In this document: positions 43,351 through 52,820 of the stretch, piece by piece
Numbering within the stretch: position 1 is the stretch's first letter
How the letters are laid out: each line of letters starts with the position of its first letter
Origin: an uncultured Pelagimonas sp.
Lineage (GTDB): Bacteria > Pseudomonadota > Alphaproteobacteria > Rhodobacterales > Rhodobacteraceae
Assembly: GCA_947497905.1 (NCBI GenBank)
Contig: CANMIH010000001.1
Span: 930,001 to 994,000 of the forward strand
Direction: 5' to 3'
Length of the DNA stretch: 64,000 nucleotides
The notes under the pieces: generated by a model
Seen by the model: the letters and a program-made list of their open reading frames with translations, nothing else
What the model was told of the DNA's origin: nothing
The model's database searches: none
Translations under genes and position numbers: made by a program

Positions 43351-44298
43351 ATGGAAGAAACAGGCGGGTCCGTATTGGGCGCCGCGGGGGAGTGGATCGT
43401 CTGGATCGCTCAAAACATCGCCCTGGCGTTTTACAATTTCGGCTATGCGATTACCCATCCAACAAGCTGGTTGGATTGGGTCATCTGGACCAATAGCACC
43501 GAAGACAAAGAATCTCTGCTACGGTTCGTTTACTACGGTGCGTCGGTTGAGTTTTTCTTTGTCGCCTTCATGTTCTTTGCGGTTATCTTCGCGTTTGGCA
43601 TTTGGAAGAATACCTTCCTCTGGAACGTCGTCAGATTTCTCGAAGGCATCGGGAACACCGTTGGTCGCTTTGCTGCCTGGGCCGGTCTGGCCATGGTGCT
43701 GCAGCAGGTAATCATCGTGTTCATGCAGCGGATCTTCACCCGTCCGGACATCGTGTTCGGCTTTGGAGTGCCGTTGGATTTTGACATTTCGTGGTACGCA
43801 GAAGAGCTCAAGCTCTACAATGCCATGGTTGTCGCGCTCTGCCTGACCTACACATTTGTGCAGGGCGGCCACGTGCGCGTTGACCTAGTTTATTCTGCCG
43901 TAAGCCACCGGACCAAACGCGTCATCGATATGTTTGGCTCTATGTTCTTCATGGTCCCGATGGCCGTGTTGATCTGGCTGTATTCGTGGTTCTTCATGTG
44001 GCGCGCTCTGATGAGCCCCGTTGTGAATGCCACCACCGATCTTGATAAGATGATGCGCAAAGCGCGGGTCGTGAAGTGGAAAGTCGAAACCATCGGCTTT
44101 AGCCCCTCCGGCTTCAATGCGTATTTCCTGTTCAAGGTTCTGATCATTCTGATGGTTGCGATGCTGTTCATTCAGGCATGGGCCTTCCTGTACCGCTCGT
44201 ACCTTGAGTGGAAAGAAGGCGAAGAATCCGAGAACAAATATCTCGACAAAGACGTGCTGGAAGAGGGCGAAGAGCCCTACGACCACGCGGAATTCTAA
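43351..44298 (+). CDS. TRAP transporter small permease subunit (DctQ)
   Basis: A 315-residue membrane protein, longer than typical DctQ (about 160-200). Hydrophobic segments include FFFVAFMFFAVIFAFGIW, AAWAGLAMVLQQVIIVFM, the DctQ core LYNAMVVALCLTYTFVQGGHVRVDLVYSAVSHRTKR and MFFMVPMAVLIWLYSWFFMW (named by their ends), then a charged C-terminus with many Glu. The GHVRVDL block is characteristic of the family. The DctM gene starts 12 bp downstream. The enlarged form matches the TakQ-type group. Confidence 0.92.
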   Translation: MEETGGSVLGAAGEWIVWIAQNIALAFYNFGYAITHPTSWLDWVIWTNSTEDKESLLRFVYYGASVEFFFVAFMFFAVIFAFGIWKNTFLWNVVRFLEGIGNTVGRFAAWAGLAMVLQQVIIVFMQRIFTRPDIVFGFGVPLDFDISWYAEELKLYNAMVVALCLTYTFVQGGHVRVDLVYSAVSHRTKRVIDMFGSMFFMVPMAVLIWLYSWFFMWRALMSPVVNATTDLDKMMRKARVVKWKVETIGFSPSGFNAYFLFKVLIILMVAMLFIQAWAFLYRSYLEWKEGEESENKYLDKDVLEEGEEPYDHAEF

Positions 44299-44310
44299 GG
44301 GGACCGACAC

Positions 44311-46671
44311 ATGTTGTTTGGACTAGACGGCGTCGAGATCGGCCTGATCATCGTCTTCTTGACGCTCTTCTCCGCGATCCTCTCCGGCTTTCCGGTGGCC
44401 TTTGCCATCGGTGGTGCGGGTGTGATCTCATTTGGTATCATCGCAGCACTCGACAGTGCGGGTGTGCTTATTCACCAGGCAATCGATACGGGTTCAGACG
44501 CCTATAACGCCTTGCTTGCCTCCGGTGTTCCTGCAGAAAAGATTTCGATCTTTAGAAACCCGGATCTCCCACGGTATGCGGCTGAATCAATCTTCCCAGC
44601 CGGAGATTGGGAAGGCGCGCTGAAACGCACCATCGCGGGCATCACAAACCGGATCAACGAGCGTGTGATCGCAGGTCAGTCGATCGAGACGCTGCTGGCG
44701 GTTCTGATGTTTGTTCTGATGGGCATCGTTCTTGAGCGCTCCAAAATCGCAAACGATCTGCTTACAACCATGGCGCGCGTCTTTGGCCCTCTGCCGGGTG
44801 GTCTGGCCGTATCGATTGTTGTTGTGGGTGCCTTTCTTGCGGCCTCAACCGGGATTGTGGGGGCCACTGTTGTCACCATGGGTCTGCTCGCGCTGCCGAC
44901 CATGCTGCGTAACAACTATTCACCAGAACTTGCGACGGGTGTGATTGCGGCCTCAGGTACATTGGGACAGATCATTCCGCCGTCGATTGTGATTGTTCTG
45001 CTGGGCACTCTGGCGGGCGACCTCTATTCGGCAGCACAGGAAACGCGTGCCGTCGAAGCCGGGTGTACAGATGCTCTGACATACCTGGGCGAACCGGCGG
45101 TTGTTTCTGTTGGCACCCTGTTCCAGGCGGCGCTGCTTCCTGGTGTGTTGCTGGCAGGTCTTTATGCGGCCTATGCCTTTGGCTTTGCCATGCTGAACCC
45201 ATCAAAAGCACCTGCGGTTGCTCTGGGAGAAAGCTCGGGCGAGCCGGTTACACGTAGCGAAGCCTTCACCTGGTATCTGGGTGTTCCCGTTGCTCTGATC
45301 GCTGGCGCAATGTTGCTGGCTCAGGTTGGTGTCGTTGGCAGCCAGTCAACACAGGTTGACAGCTTCTCTGACGTTGGTCGCTCGGCAAGCCTGCGCACCA
45401 ATGTTGGCGCAGAATGTCAGGCATCGATGATTGAGCTTCACGGCCAATCCGCTTGGGATGCGGCTGTGGCCGAGCAGGCTGAGATCGATGCGTCCGGGGG
45501 TAGTCAGGCAAGTGTCCGTTTGAGCGAAGAAGAGATCGCAGCCAAACTTGAAGCCAAGATTGCTAACGCGGCGCCAATCGGCACCGGTGTTATCATCCTG
45601 ACTGTAATGATGGGTCTGATCCTGGCGGTTGCACGCGGCGTTTCGCCATCCTCCGACCCCAAGCCATTGGCAATCGGGGCAGGCGCATTGGCTTTTGGCC
45701 TTTTGATCGATGTATTCTTCATCGCGCCCAACACATCCTCCGGCGTCACCGTTCTGATGTTGATCATTCCATGGGCTGTCGCAGCCTGGGGATGTAAGAA
45801 CGCCATGATCCGTCTGACACAAAACGAACTTTTGCGTGTGGTTTTCCCACCTCTGGTTCTGATTGTGGCTGTACTTGGCTCGATCTTGGGCGGCATCACC
45901 AACCCGACACCTGCCGCTGCGCTGGGTGCTGCTGGGGCGATTATGCTGGCCGCGTATCGTAAGCTGGCGGAGCAAGATCGTTCGCCCAAGGTGATCTTGA
46001 ACTCGACCCTCGCGGTTGTCGTCATGATCCTGATCGGCGTGAACTTTGACCTTCGGATCAACACCAACGAAGTAAGCTTTGAGAGCTGGGTTGCCTTTAT
46101 CTTTGCCTATGCAGCCTATCTCTATGCGCTGTTTGGTTTGCTGTTCAGCTGCTGGATCTTGTTCAAAGCGGGTGTTCTGACGCCGGCCGTGCGCGAGACC
46201 GCCAAAGTGACCAGTATGGTTTTCACCATCCTGATTGCGTCGCAGTTGTTGAACCTCGTGGTGATCTCCTTTGGTGGCGAGCACTATATCCAGCAGTTCC
46301 TCAAGAGCTTTGATGACGTGCGGACCGTGTTCCTGATCGTGATGCTGGTGCTCTTTGTGCTGGGCTTTGTGCTCGACTTCCTTGAGATCATCTACATCGT
46401 GGTGCCGATTGTTGGCCCGGTTATTTATGGCGCACATTTCGATCCGAAGTGGGTGACCATCATGATCGCGGTGAACCTGCAGACCTCGTTCCTGACCCCG
46501 CCGTTTGGCTTTGCGCTGTTCTATCTGCGTGGGGTTGCGCCGAAAGAGGTCACAACAGGGCACATCTATCGCGGTGTTATCCCGTTTGTTTTGATCCAGG
46601 TTCTGGGCCTTGCGCTTCTCGCGACCTTCCCGGGCATTGTGACGATCATCCCAGATCTGATGCCGAACTGA
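44311..46671 (+). CDS. TRAP transporter large permease subunit (DctM), extended
   Basis: A 786-residue membrane transporter (typical DctM is about 430). The family core is present: FPVAFAIGGAGVISFG, ETLLAVLMFVLMGIVLERS, VGAFLAASTGIVGATVVTMG and GVIAASGTLGQIIPPSI near the N-terminus, and QTSFLTPPFGFALFYLRGV near the C-terminus. Two soluble-looking insertions stand out: about 59-125 (GSDAYNALLASGVPAEKISI onward) and about 344-424 (GSQSTQVDSFSDVGRSASL onward). It couples ion gradients to solute uptake with the DctQ and DctP partners. A terminator follows. Confidence 0.92.
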   Translation: MLFGLDGVEIGLIIVFLTLFSAILSGFPVAFAIGGAGVISFGIIAALDSAGVLIHQAIDTGSDAYNALLASGVPAEKISIFRNPDLPRYAAESIFPAGDWEGALKRTIAGITNRINERVIAGQSIETLLAVLMFVLMGIVLERSKIANDLLTTMARVFGPLPGGLAVSIVVVGAFLAASTGIVGATVVTMGLLALPTMLRNNYSPELATGVIAASGTLGQIIPPSIVIVLLGTLAGDLYSAAQETRAVEAGCTDALTYLGEPAVVSVGTLFQAALLPGVLLAGLYAAYAFGFAMLNPSKAPAVALGESSGEPVTRSEAFTWYLGVPVALIAGAMLLAQVGVVGSQSTQVDSFSDVGRSASLRTNVGAECQASMIELHGQSAWDAAVAEQAEIDASGGSQASVRLSEEEIAAKLEAKIANAAPIGTGVIILTVMMGLILAVARGVSPSSDPKPLAIGAGALAFGLLIDVFFIAPNTSSGVTVLMLIIPWAVAAWGCKNAMIRLTQNELLRVVFPPLVLIVAVLGSILGGITNPTPAAALGAAGAIMLAAYRKLAEQDRSPKVILNSTLAVVVMILIGVNFDLRINTNEVSFESWVAFIFAYAAYLYALFGLLFSCWILFKAGVLTPAVRETAKVTSMVFTILIASQLLNLVVISFGGEHYIQQFLKSFDDVRTVFLIVMLVLFVLGFVLDFLEIIYIVVPIVGPVIYGAHFDPKWVTIMIAVNLQTSFLTPPFGFALFYLRGVAPKEVTTGHIYRGVIPFVLIQVLGLALLATFPGIVTIIPDLMPN

Positions 46672-46694
46672 TCTACAAACAGCGATTAAACTAG

Positions 46695-46734
46695 ATAGGG
46701 CCGTCTCTTGCGAGGCGGCCCTATTCCTGTTTTC
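46695..46734 (+). terminator. Rho-independent terminator of the TRAP operon
   Basis: The stem ATAGGGCCG/CGGCCCTAT has an inner CTC/GAG extension and is followed by TCCTGTTTT, 23 bp past the DctM stop. Confidence 0.88.
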
Positions 46735-46856
46735 ATGCCACACCTTTGCCGTGAAATGACACCAGAGGTGCCGTCTTGAAAGCCTTAACAAACCGTAAAC
46801 CCATCACAGGATCGATCCCAGGCATGGGGATGCCACCGAAAAGGGAGAGAGACAGT

Positions 46857-47132
46857 ATGGCCGGATCACGGATGGAAGCGCTTAGTCGCCAGCACGCCCA
46901 CAGGCAAAACAGAACAAAATTTGGGGAGAGGCAACATGAGCCCTATAGCGGGCACGTCGGTTATGCCCGAGCAACCAGCCCGGTTTTCCGGCACATAACA
47001 CGACAATCGCAGTCGAGCGTAGGGTCACACCTTGCTAGACAGCCCAATTCCCGGCAATCTGCTCTAGGTACAGTGTGGCGAGGCATACAGCGCATTTTTG
47101 GTGGGGCAATCGTCGCATCCGCAGGGGGTTAG
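46857..47132 (+). CDS. Hypothetical small basic protein
   Basis: A 91-residue protein rich in Arg, Ser, His and Gln, starting [19 protein letters not shown] and ending [27 protein letters not shown] lies just upstream of the ATG at 46857, which supports translation; a longer frame starting at 46776 has no site. No domain is recognised and the composition is unusual. Its stop overlaps the convergent bpt gene's end by four bases. It could be a spurious frame. Confidence 0.4.
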   Translation: MAGSRMEALSRQHAHRQNRTKFGERQHEPYSGHVGYARATSPVFRHITRQSQSSVGSHLARQPNSRQSALGTVWRGIQRIFGGAIVASAGG

Positions 47133-47947
47133 GTCCCGGAGCGTTTTTCAGGAAATGAAATTCCCGCCACTTGCTCCGCTATGGGATCGGTTGAAAGTGG
47201 GTGGAATTCTTCTTCATAGTCAGCGGTTTGGTCCATGCGGACCCACTGATTTTGGCGATAGATTTCCACCGCATCAAACTGGGCCTTATAGCCCATCTTT
47301 TCGCTGCCAGGCACCCAATAGCCCAGATAGACATAGGGCAGTCCAGCCTCTTGGGCGATTTTGATGTGATCCAAAATCATCCAAGTGCCAAGGCTCGATT
47401 TGGCAAGCTCAGGTTCATAAAAACTATAAACCATCGACACACCATCGTCGAAAATATCGGTTAGACAGACCGCGATCAGATCACCGCTTTCTACGTCGGT
47501 ATATTCGATGACCCGTGACCGAATTGGGGTTTCTTCAATCATGGCCGCGAATTCGAAGACATCCATATCGGCCATGCCGCCATCAGCATGGCGACTGTCG
47601 AGATAGCGACGGAACAGATCGTATTGTTCGTCGGTGGCCCAAGGGCTTGTGGCCCGACGTTCAAGGTGTTCGTTGCGTTTCCAGGCACGTTTCTGGCTGC
47701 GAGATGGCTTAAACCGAGACACATCAATGCGCGCAGACAGGCAGGCCTGACAGTTCGAGCAAGACGGACGATACAGCACGTTTTGCGACCGTCGAAACCC
47801 TTGTTTCGACAGGCTGTCATTCAGTTCCTGAGCGCCGTCCCCCTGAAGAGAGGTGAACAACTTCCGCTCCATTTGGCCATCCAGATAAGGACAGGACTGA
47901 GGGGCGGTGACATAGAACTGAGGTGCAAGAGGCAGCGAATGGCGCAT
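47129..47947 (-). CDS. bpt: Aspartate/glutamate leucyl-tRNA-protein transferase
   Basis: This N-degron enzyme adds leucine from leucyl-tRNA to N-terminal Asp or Glu, marking proteins for ClpAP. The 272 residues include the N-terminal cysteine cluster ([31 protein letters not shown]) and the C-terminal transferase region ([36 protein letters not shown]) typical of the bacterial ATE/Bpt family. ATG 47947 is preferred because the purine-rich ACGGATGACC lies upstream of it; ATG at 47953 would add two residues. It is convergent with the small basic gene. Confidence 0.93.
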   Translation of the reverse strand: MRHSLPLAPQFYVTAPQSCPYLDGQMERKLFTSLQGDGAQELNDSLSKQGFRRSQNVLYRPSCSNCQACLSARIDVSRFKPSRSQKRAWKRNEHLERRATSPWATDEQYDLFRRYLDSRHADGGMADMDVFEFAAMIEETPIRSRVIEYTDVESGDLIAVCLTDIFDDGVSMVYSFYEPELAKSSLGTWMILDHIKIAQEAGLPYVYLGYWVPGSEKMGYKAQFDAVEIYRQNQWVRMDQTADYEEEFHPLSTDPIAEQVAGISFPEKRSGT

Positions 47948-48024
47948 GGTCATCCGTATTTAGTTAAATCTTGCTGAAAACGGTAACAATATATGAGGCG
48001 CGGGCCAAGCCTCAGAATGCGATG

Positions 48025-48045
48025 AGGCCCCGATTCACGGGGCCT
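48025..48045. terminator. Hairpin between RDD and bpt genes
   Basis: The perfect stem AGGCCCCG/CGGGGCCT with a five-base loop is followed by TTCTGTTCT on the plus strand only. On the minus strand, the transcribed one here, there is no T-run, so its effect on RDD transcripts is doubtful. Confidence 0.45.
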
Positions 48046-48114
48046 TTCTGTTCTAAAGGTTAACGCCAGCTTCAATTCGTCTTTCCGACCTTTTGAAATT
48101 GCGGCAACTTTAAA

Positions 48115-48558
48115 TTAACGTCTGCGATTGAGCGCAACCGTGCCCAGCACAAGATCGCTCAGGCCCTGGCCTCGATCTGTCGCAAACATGGCGCCAATCG
48201 ACCCGAGTTGCAGCAAAACAGTCGTCATTGTCACAAAATACCCAACCGTATGAAGCAGTGCCTGGCCGCCGTTCAACCGTTGTCCGTAGGAATCACGGAG
48301 TTCGATAGCCATGACCCGCATACCCGGCGTTGCAGATCCACCTGCGATAGTAAGCCAACGGTAAAGAAAGCTGATTGTGGCATACATCAGCGGCAGAATG
48401 AACAATCCAACGATCGTGAAGGTCGACACCAGTAGGGTGATAATAGAAATAACGACCACGTCGATCACCCAAGCGATGCCGCGTTTGGCCGTTACGCCGT
48501 CATAAAATTCCTGCTGATAGCGGGGATCGGGCAGGTGGGACAGCGGTTCGGAATACAT
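48115..48558 (-). CDS. RDD-family membrane protein
   Basis: A 147-residue protein with the RDD pattern: KRGIAWVIDVVVISIITLLV in the first hydrophobic segment (R and D), FLYRWLTIAGGSATPGMRVM between helices, and a last segment YFVTMTTVLLQLGSIGAMF. Function in the family is not settled; some members act in ion exchange. GAGGAGACAAAG precedes the ATG at 48558. It lies downstream of the DUF2852 gene on the same strand, 50 bp away. Confidence 0.87.
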   Translation of the reverse strand: MYSEPLSHLPDPRYQQEFYDGVTAKRGIAWVIDVVVISIITLLVSTFTIVGLFILPLMYATISFLYRWLTIAGGSATPGMRVMAIELRDSYGQRLNGGQALLHTVGYFVTMTTVLLQLGSIGAMFATDRGQGLSDLVLGTVALNRRR

Positions 48559-48608
48559 CTTTGTCTCCTCGGATAGCGGTGCCCGGAACGAAGCCCGGGC
48601 AAGGTTTA

Positions 48609-49040
48609 TCAGGCGTCTTCGGTTTCGCGGGCTTCTTTGGCACGTTTTTCACGGTCGTCCATGAACTGGTCGAACTCAGATTTGTCTTTGGCCTCGCGCA
48701 GGCGCTGCAGAAAACCTTCGAATGCCTCTTGCTCTTCTTTCAGGCGACGCAGTGTGTCGGTTTTGTAAGCATCGAAGGCGGTGTTGCCACTTGGTTTCAT
48801 TGCGGCCCAGGCCTGACGGCGTTTGGTGTGGTGTTGCGAGTGGCGGCAAGATTTTCCGAACATACGTTTGCTCCAGATCATATAGGCAAGAAGGGCAAGG
48901 CCAACAGGCCAGAAGAAGACGAAGCCGAGGATCATGGCAGCAATCCAGGCGCCTTTGCCTTTCTGGTCCAGCCAAGCCTCACTTCGCGCAAGCCAGCCAG
49001 AGTTGGCGGGAAGGGTTGCGGAATAAGCTGCGGTGGTCAT
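48609..49040 (-). CDS. DUF2852 membrane protein
   Basis: A 143-residue protein with one strong hydrophobic segment (AWIAAMILGFVFFWPVGLALLAYMIW, about 31-56) and a charged, partly coiled-coil C-terminus rich in Glu, Lys and Arg (KEEQEAFEGFLQRLREAKD). This is the DUF2852 layout, an alphaproteobacterial family without known function. GGAGACAAACG precedes the start at 49040; an in-frame extension to 49079 has no site. It is probably transcribed with the RDD gene. Confidence 0.85.
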   Translation of the reverse strand: MTTAAYSATLPANSGWLARSEAWLDQKGKGAWIAAMILGFVFFWPVGLALLAYMIWSKRMFGKSCRHSQHHTKRRQAWAAMKPSGNTAFDAYKTDTLRRLKEEQEAFEGFLQRLREAKDKSEFDQFMDDREKRAKEARETEDA

Positions 49041-49187
49041 CGTTTGTCTCCGTCGTTGATGAATGTGAATACCTTTCACATCAAACGATATCGTGATGAT
49101 GACGTGTTTCTACAAGAGGGTATGTGAATGTTTTTTACATTCACATAAATTATTGTTATTTGCCAGTCAGTTAAGGTTGGCGAAAAT

Positions 49188-49658
49188 TCAATCTACAACG
49201 AAATTCTCTGTGGGTGCGCCTGTGATGTCTATCAAATCTGTGGGTTTGAGAGCGAAAACATGACGTGGCGTGCCCGCTGCGGCCCAGACGACGTCAAACT
49301 CCAATAGTCGTGGATCAACCCAGGCCCGGATAGGGTTTAAGTGCCCAACAGGAGAAACCCCTCCTATGGCAAAACCGGTTTGAGACCGAATGAGACCGGC
49401 ATCGGCCTTACCTAATGGCTCGCCGGTCAAAGCTTGCGCTTTGTCGGCACAGACCTGATTGCTGCCCGCGGTGAGAAACAAAACCGCTTCTCCCGAGGTG
49501 TCGGCGCGAAATATGATAGATTTGGCGATTTGATCCAGCTCACACCCGATCGCATCTGCTGCATCCTGTGCCGTACGTGCATCTCCCACTTCTTTGATCT
49601 CGGGCTCAAACCCACATGCGGTTAGGGCAGTTTTCACCCGTTTGAGACTTTTGCTCAT
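49188..49658 (-). CDS. YbaK/EbsC-family aminoacyl-tRNA deacylase
   Basis: A 156-residue protein of the INS/YbaK editing-domain superfamily, which hydrolyses mischarged aminoacyl-tRNAs (for example Cys- or Ala-tRNA-Pro) in trans. Motifs are RTAQDAADAIGCELDQIAKSIIF (named by its ends) with the substrate-clamping Lys, FAIGGVSPVGHL and VWAAAGTPRHVFAL. The specific substrate cannot be set. GGGAGAG upstream supports the start at 49658. It is divergent from glnE. Confidence 0.88.
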   Translation of the reverse strand: MSKSLKRVKTALTACGFEPEIKEVGDARTAQDAADAIGCELDQIAKSIIFRADTSGEAVLFLTAGSNQVCADKAQALTGEPLGKADAGLIRSQTGFAIGGVSPVGHLNPIRAWVDPRLLEFDVVWAAAGTPRHVFALKPTDLIDITGAPTENFVVD

Positions 49659-49752
49659 TCTACTCTCCCTCAGTTCTGCGTGAACTTGCCGCGACACTTC
49701 ACCCCTGACAAGAGGAGTTGCCCTTTGGGCGCTGTCGTGGCCATGTCATTGC

Positions 49753-52527
49753 ATGAATATCGAGTCACGTATCACCCGCCTGCCGCGCCCGTTTGATCCC
49801 GACCATGGAGAGGAAGCACTGACATTTGCCCCTTGGGCCTCTGGTGACACGGCCAAGCTTTTGTTTGGCATGTGCGGGTCGAGCCCTTATTTGCGTGGTC
49901 TGTTGCAAAAAGAGGGCGATTGGCTCGAAACTGCCCAGAATGATCCCGAAAAAGCCATTCAGGATGAAATGTCAGCAATTTCGTCTGGGTCTCTTGATCA
50001 CATTGATCGCGACCTAAGACAGGCCAAACGCCGTATCGCCCTAATCAGTGCAATCTGTGATCTTGGTGGCGCTTGGGAGCTGGAACAGGTGACCGGGACG
50101 CTCACCGATTTCGCTGACTTCTCAGTACAGATGGCTTTGCAAGCCTCGGTTGGACGTGAAATTCGACGTGGTAAACTTCCAGGACAGACCGAAGACGACA
50201 TTGTCTCGGCCGGAGGTATGGTCGCGCTCGCTATGGGTAAAATGGGGGCGGGGGAGCTCAATTATAGCTCAGATATCGATCTCATTTGCCTGTTTGATGA
50301 AACGCGGTACGACCCTTCGGACTACCATGATGCCCGAGCCTCTCTTGTGCGAGCCACACGCAAAATGGCGTCGACTTTGAATGACTTAACCGGCGATGGT
50401 TATGTGTTTCGAACCGATCTGCGATTGCGGCCTGACCCTGCGGTCACCCCTGTTTGCATGGCAATGGAAGCGGCAGAGCGGTATTACGAAAGCCTCGGAC
50501 GCACCTGGGAACGGGCCGCCTACATCAAAGCCCGTCCAAGTGCTGGTGATCTAGACGCCGGAGCTCGGTTTCTGAAAACCTTGACGCCGTTTGTCTGGCG
50601 CAAACATCTTGATTTTGCCGCGATCCAAGATGCCCACGACATGCGTCTGCGGATCCGCGAGCATAAAAAGCTTGGCCGTGAGATGGCTCTTGAAGGTCAT
50701 AACATGAAGCTTGGGCGTGGGGGCATTCGTGAGATTGAGTTTTTCACGCAGACCCGTCAGCTCATAGCCGGTGGTCGTGACCCAGATTTGCGAGACCGGC
50801 GCACCGTTCCTGGGCTTCGCATTCTTGCACAAAAGGAATGGATCCCGGAGGATGTGGCCGAAAAACTTGCAGAGCACTACCGGGCGCATCGCGAAGTTGA
50901 ACATCGGATACAGATGATTGGTGACGCTCAAACCCATGATTTGCCAAAGTCTGAGGAAGGTTTCGAACGCCTTGCCTGCCTGATGGGCCGGGATGTTGCA
51001 GAGTTACGTAAAGATCTGACCGATCGGCTCACCGAAGTTCACGAACTGACCGAAGGATTCTTTGCACCCGACGGAAGCGACAGCAATATTCCAGATGTCA
51101 TGGCGAACAGCGAGATCCCCTCGCGTTGGCCAACCTATCCGTCGTTGCGATCCGAGCGTGCGATGGAAATCTTTCGTCGGTTGCGCCCGGAAATTCTTCG
51201 CCGGTTGGGTAAGGCTCCAAAACCCGAAGATGCGCTTTTGGCCTTTGATGGATTTCTCGCGGGTCTTCCTGCGGGCGTTCAGCTGTTTTCTTTGTTCGAG
51301 GCCAATCCACAGCTGATCGACCTGATGATCGACATTGTCGCGACATCACCTGATCTCGCGCGGCATTTGTCACGCAACGCCAAGGTGTTTGATGCCGTCA
51401 TCGGAGGGGATTTTTTCAGCGCCTGGCCGGGACGTTCCGCACTTATTTCGGAACTTTCCGCACATTTAGAGGCGGAATCAGATTACGAGCGGCGTTTGGA
51501 TTTGACCCGGCGTTGGGGCAAAGAGTGGCATTTCCGCATTGGGGTGCATCTATTGCGCGGTTTGATGGAGGCCGAAGAGGCCGGCAGCGCTTATGCCGAT
51601 TTGGCCGAAGCCACGCTTTCAGCTCTATGGCCTGTGGTACAAGAGGAATTCGCACGTAAACATGGCCCTATGCCGGGTCGGGGAGCCTGTGTCGTTGGCA
51701 TGGGATCGCTTGGGGCACGGCGGCTTCACGCCCTGTCTGATCTGGATGTGATCGTTATCTACGATCCCGACGGCGTTGACATGTCAGACGGCCGGCGTCC
51801 TTTGGCAAGTCGGGTTTATTATGCACGCCTGACGCAGGCTTTGATCACGGCTATGACGGCCCCAATGGCCGAAGGTCGCCTGTATGAAGTGGATATGCGG
51901 TTGCGCCCCTCAGGAAATCAGGGACCTGTTGCAACCTCGTTGACGTCGTTCAAAGAGTACCAGCGCAAAGAAGCTTGGGTCTGGGAGCATCTGGCGCTGA
52001 CACGGGCCCGTGTTGTGGCCGGATCGCCCGAACTTGCGGCAGATATCGAAGCATTCCGTAGCGAACTTTTGGCTCAGCCACGCGACCGAGACGCAATACT
52101 CGCTGAGGTGGCTGTGATGCGGGCGCGAATTTTCGAAGCAAAAGGGCCCTCAGGTCCCTGGGCTGCAAAACTCGGGGCTGGACGCCTTCAGGATGTAGAA
52201 TTGTTTGCGCAGGCAGTCTCTTTGCTGGCTGGCAAGGGCACACGACAGGCGGCGCGTGCATTGCGAAGCTCGGATTGGTTGAGTGCAGAACAGAAATCCG
52301 CGTTGCTTGCTGCATATCAAACCTTCTGGTCCATGCAGATTGGTGCGCGCCTTGTCTCTGAAACCCCGATCGATCCCGAGGTTTTGGGCGAAGGCGGGTG
52401 CGGTTTTCTGGGACGCCTGAGCGGCACGTCGGATATGGAAGACCTGCGGTCGGAACTGGATCAGAAAGCCTGCAACGCCGCAGCAATCATCAACGATATA
52501 TTGCCAAAGCTGGAGACGCAGGCGTGA
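49753..52527 (+). CDS. glnE: Bifunctional glutamine synthetase adenylyltransferase/deadenylase
   Basis: GlnE attaches and removes AMP on glutamine synthetase in response to PII. The 924-residue protein has two nucleotidyltransferase domains separated by a linker: the N-terminal deadenylylation domain with GKMGAGELNYSSDIDLICLF (about 160) and the C-terminal adenylylation domain with GMGSLGARRLHALSDLDVIV (about 650). The ATG at 49753 begins MNIESRITRLPRPF. The next gene overlaps its stop by four bases (GTGA). Confidence 0.96.
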   Translation: MNIESRITRLPRPFDPDHGEEALTFAPWASGDTAKLLFGMCGSSPYLRGLLQKEGDWLETAQNDPEKAIQDEMSAISSGSLDHIDRDLRQAKRRIALISAICDLGGAWELEQVTGTLTDFADFSVQMALQASVGREIRRGKLPGQTEDDIVSAGGMVALAMGKMGAGELNYSSDIDLICLFDETRYDPSDYHDARASLVRATRKMASTLNDLTGDGYVFRTDLRLRPDPAVTPVCMAMEAAERYYESLGRTWERAAYIKARPSAGDLDAGARFLKTLTPFVWRKHLDFAAIQDAHDMRLRIREHKKLGREMALEGHNMKLGRGGIREIEFFTQTRQLIAGGRDPDLRDRRTVPGLRILAQKEWIPEDVAEKLAEHYRAHREVEHRIQMIGDAQTHDLPKSEEGFERLACLMGRDVAELRKDLTDRLTEVHELTEGFFAPDGSDSNIPDVMANSEIPSRWPTYPSLRSERAMEIFRRLRPEILRRLGKAPKPEDALLAFDGFLAGLPAGVQLFSLFEANPQLIDLMIDIVATSPDLARHLSRNAKVFDAVIGGDFFSAWPGRSALISELSAHLEAESDYERRLDLTRRWGKEWHFRIGVHLLRGLMEAEEAGSAYADLAEATLSALWPVVQEEFARKHGPMPGRGACVVGMGSLGARRLHALSDLDVIVIYDPDGVDMSDGRRPLASRVYYARLTQALITAMTAPMAEGRLYEVDMRLRPSGNQGPVATSLTSFKEYQRKEAWVWEHLALTRARVVAGSPELAADIEAFRSELLAQPRDRDAILAEVAVMRARIFEAKGPSGPWAAKLGAGRLQDVELFAQAVSLLAGKGTRQAARALRSSDWLSAEQKSALLAAYQTFWSMQIGARLVSETPIDPEVLGEGGCGFLGRLSGTSDMEDLRSELDQKACNAAAIINDILPKLETQA

Positions 52528-52793
52528 GAAAAGGTGATGACCTGGATCCGAAAGGATTGATTGCGGAATCCTACAAAATTGAAGGGATTACCGCCGCTGA
52601 ATGTCGATCAATCTTTTTGGATTGGGCTCTGTCGTTGCCAATGGATTGCGACAGCAAACCTTTGATCACAGTTCTTATCGAGAGACATGGCGATGAAGCG
52701 CATCCGATGACAGAAGTCCTGCGCAATGGTTTAACCTCGATGGATAAACCCAAGCGGCGCGGGGGCTTTCGGTCTCGCCCCCGTCCAGAGTAA
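52524..52793 (+). CDS. Small hypothetical protein coupled to glnE
   Basis: An 89-residue soluble protein, MRKGDDLDPKGLIAESYKIE to a basic Arg-rich C-terminus (KPKRRGGFRSRPRPE). Its GTG start at 52524 overlaps the glnE TGA, and GGAGACGCAGG lies just upstream, so translation is probably coupled to glnE. The segment CRSIFLDWALSLP suggests a small helical domain. I do not recognise a family. The eda gene is convergent 28 bp away. Confidence 0.7.
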   Translation: MRKGDDLDPKGLIAESYKIEGITAAECRSIFLDWALSLPMDCDSKPLITVLIERHGDEAHPMTEVLRNGLTSMDKPKRRGGFRSRPRPE

Positions 52794-52820
52794 CGCAGGG
52801 GGTATCCCCTGCAAACTGCC

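Noticed and set aside
46776-46856. TTG-started extension of the small basic gene, with a CtrA-like TTAA-N7-TAAA string
   Set aside because: No ribosome site for the extension and the CtrA match is one base off, so neither is supported.
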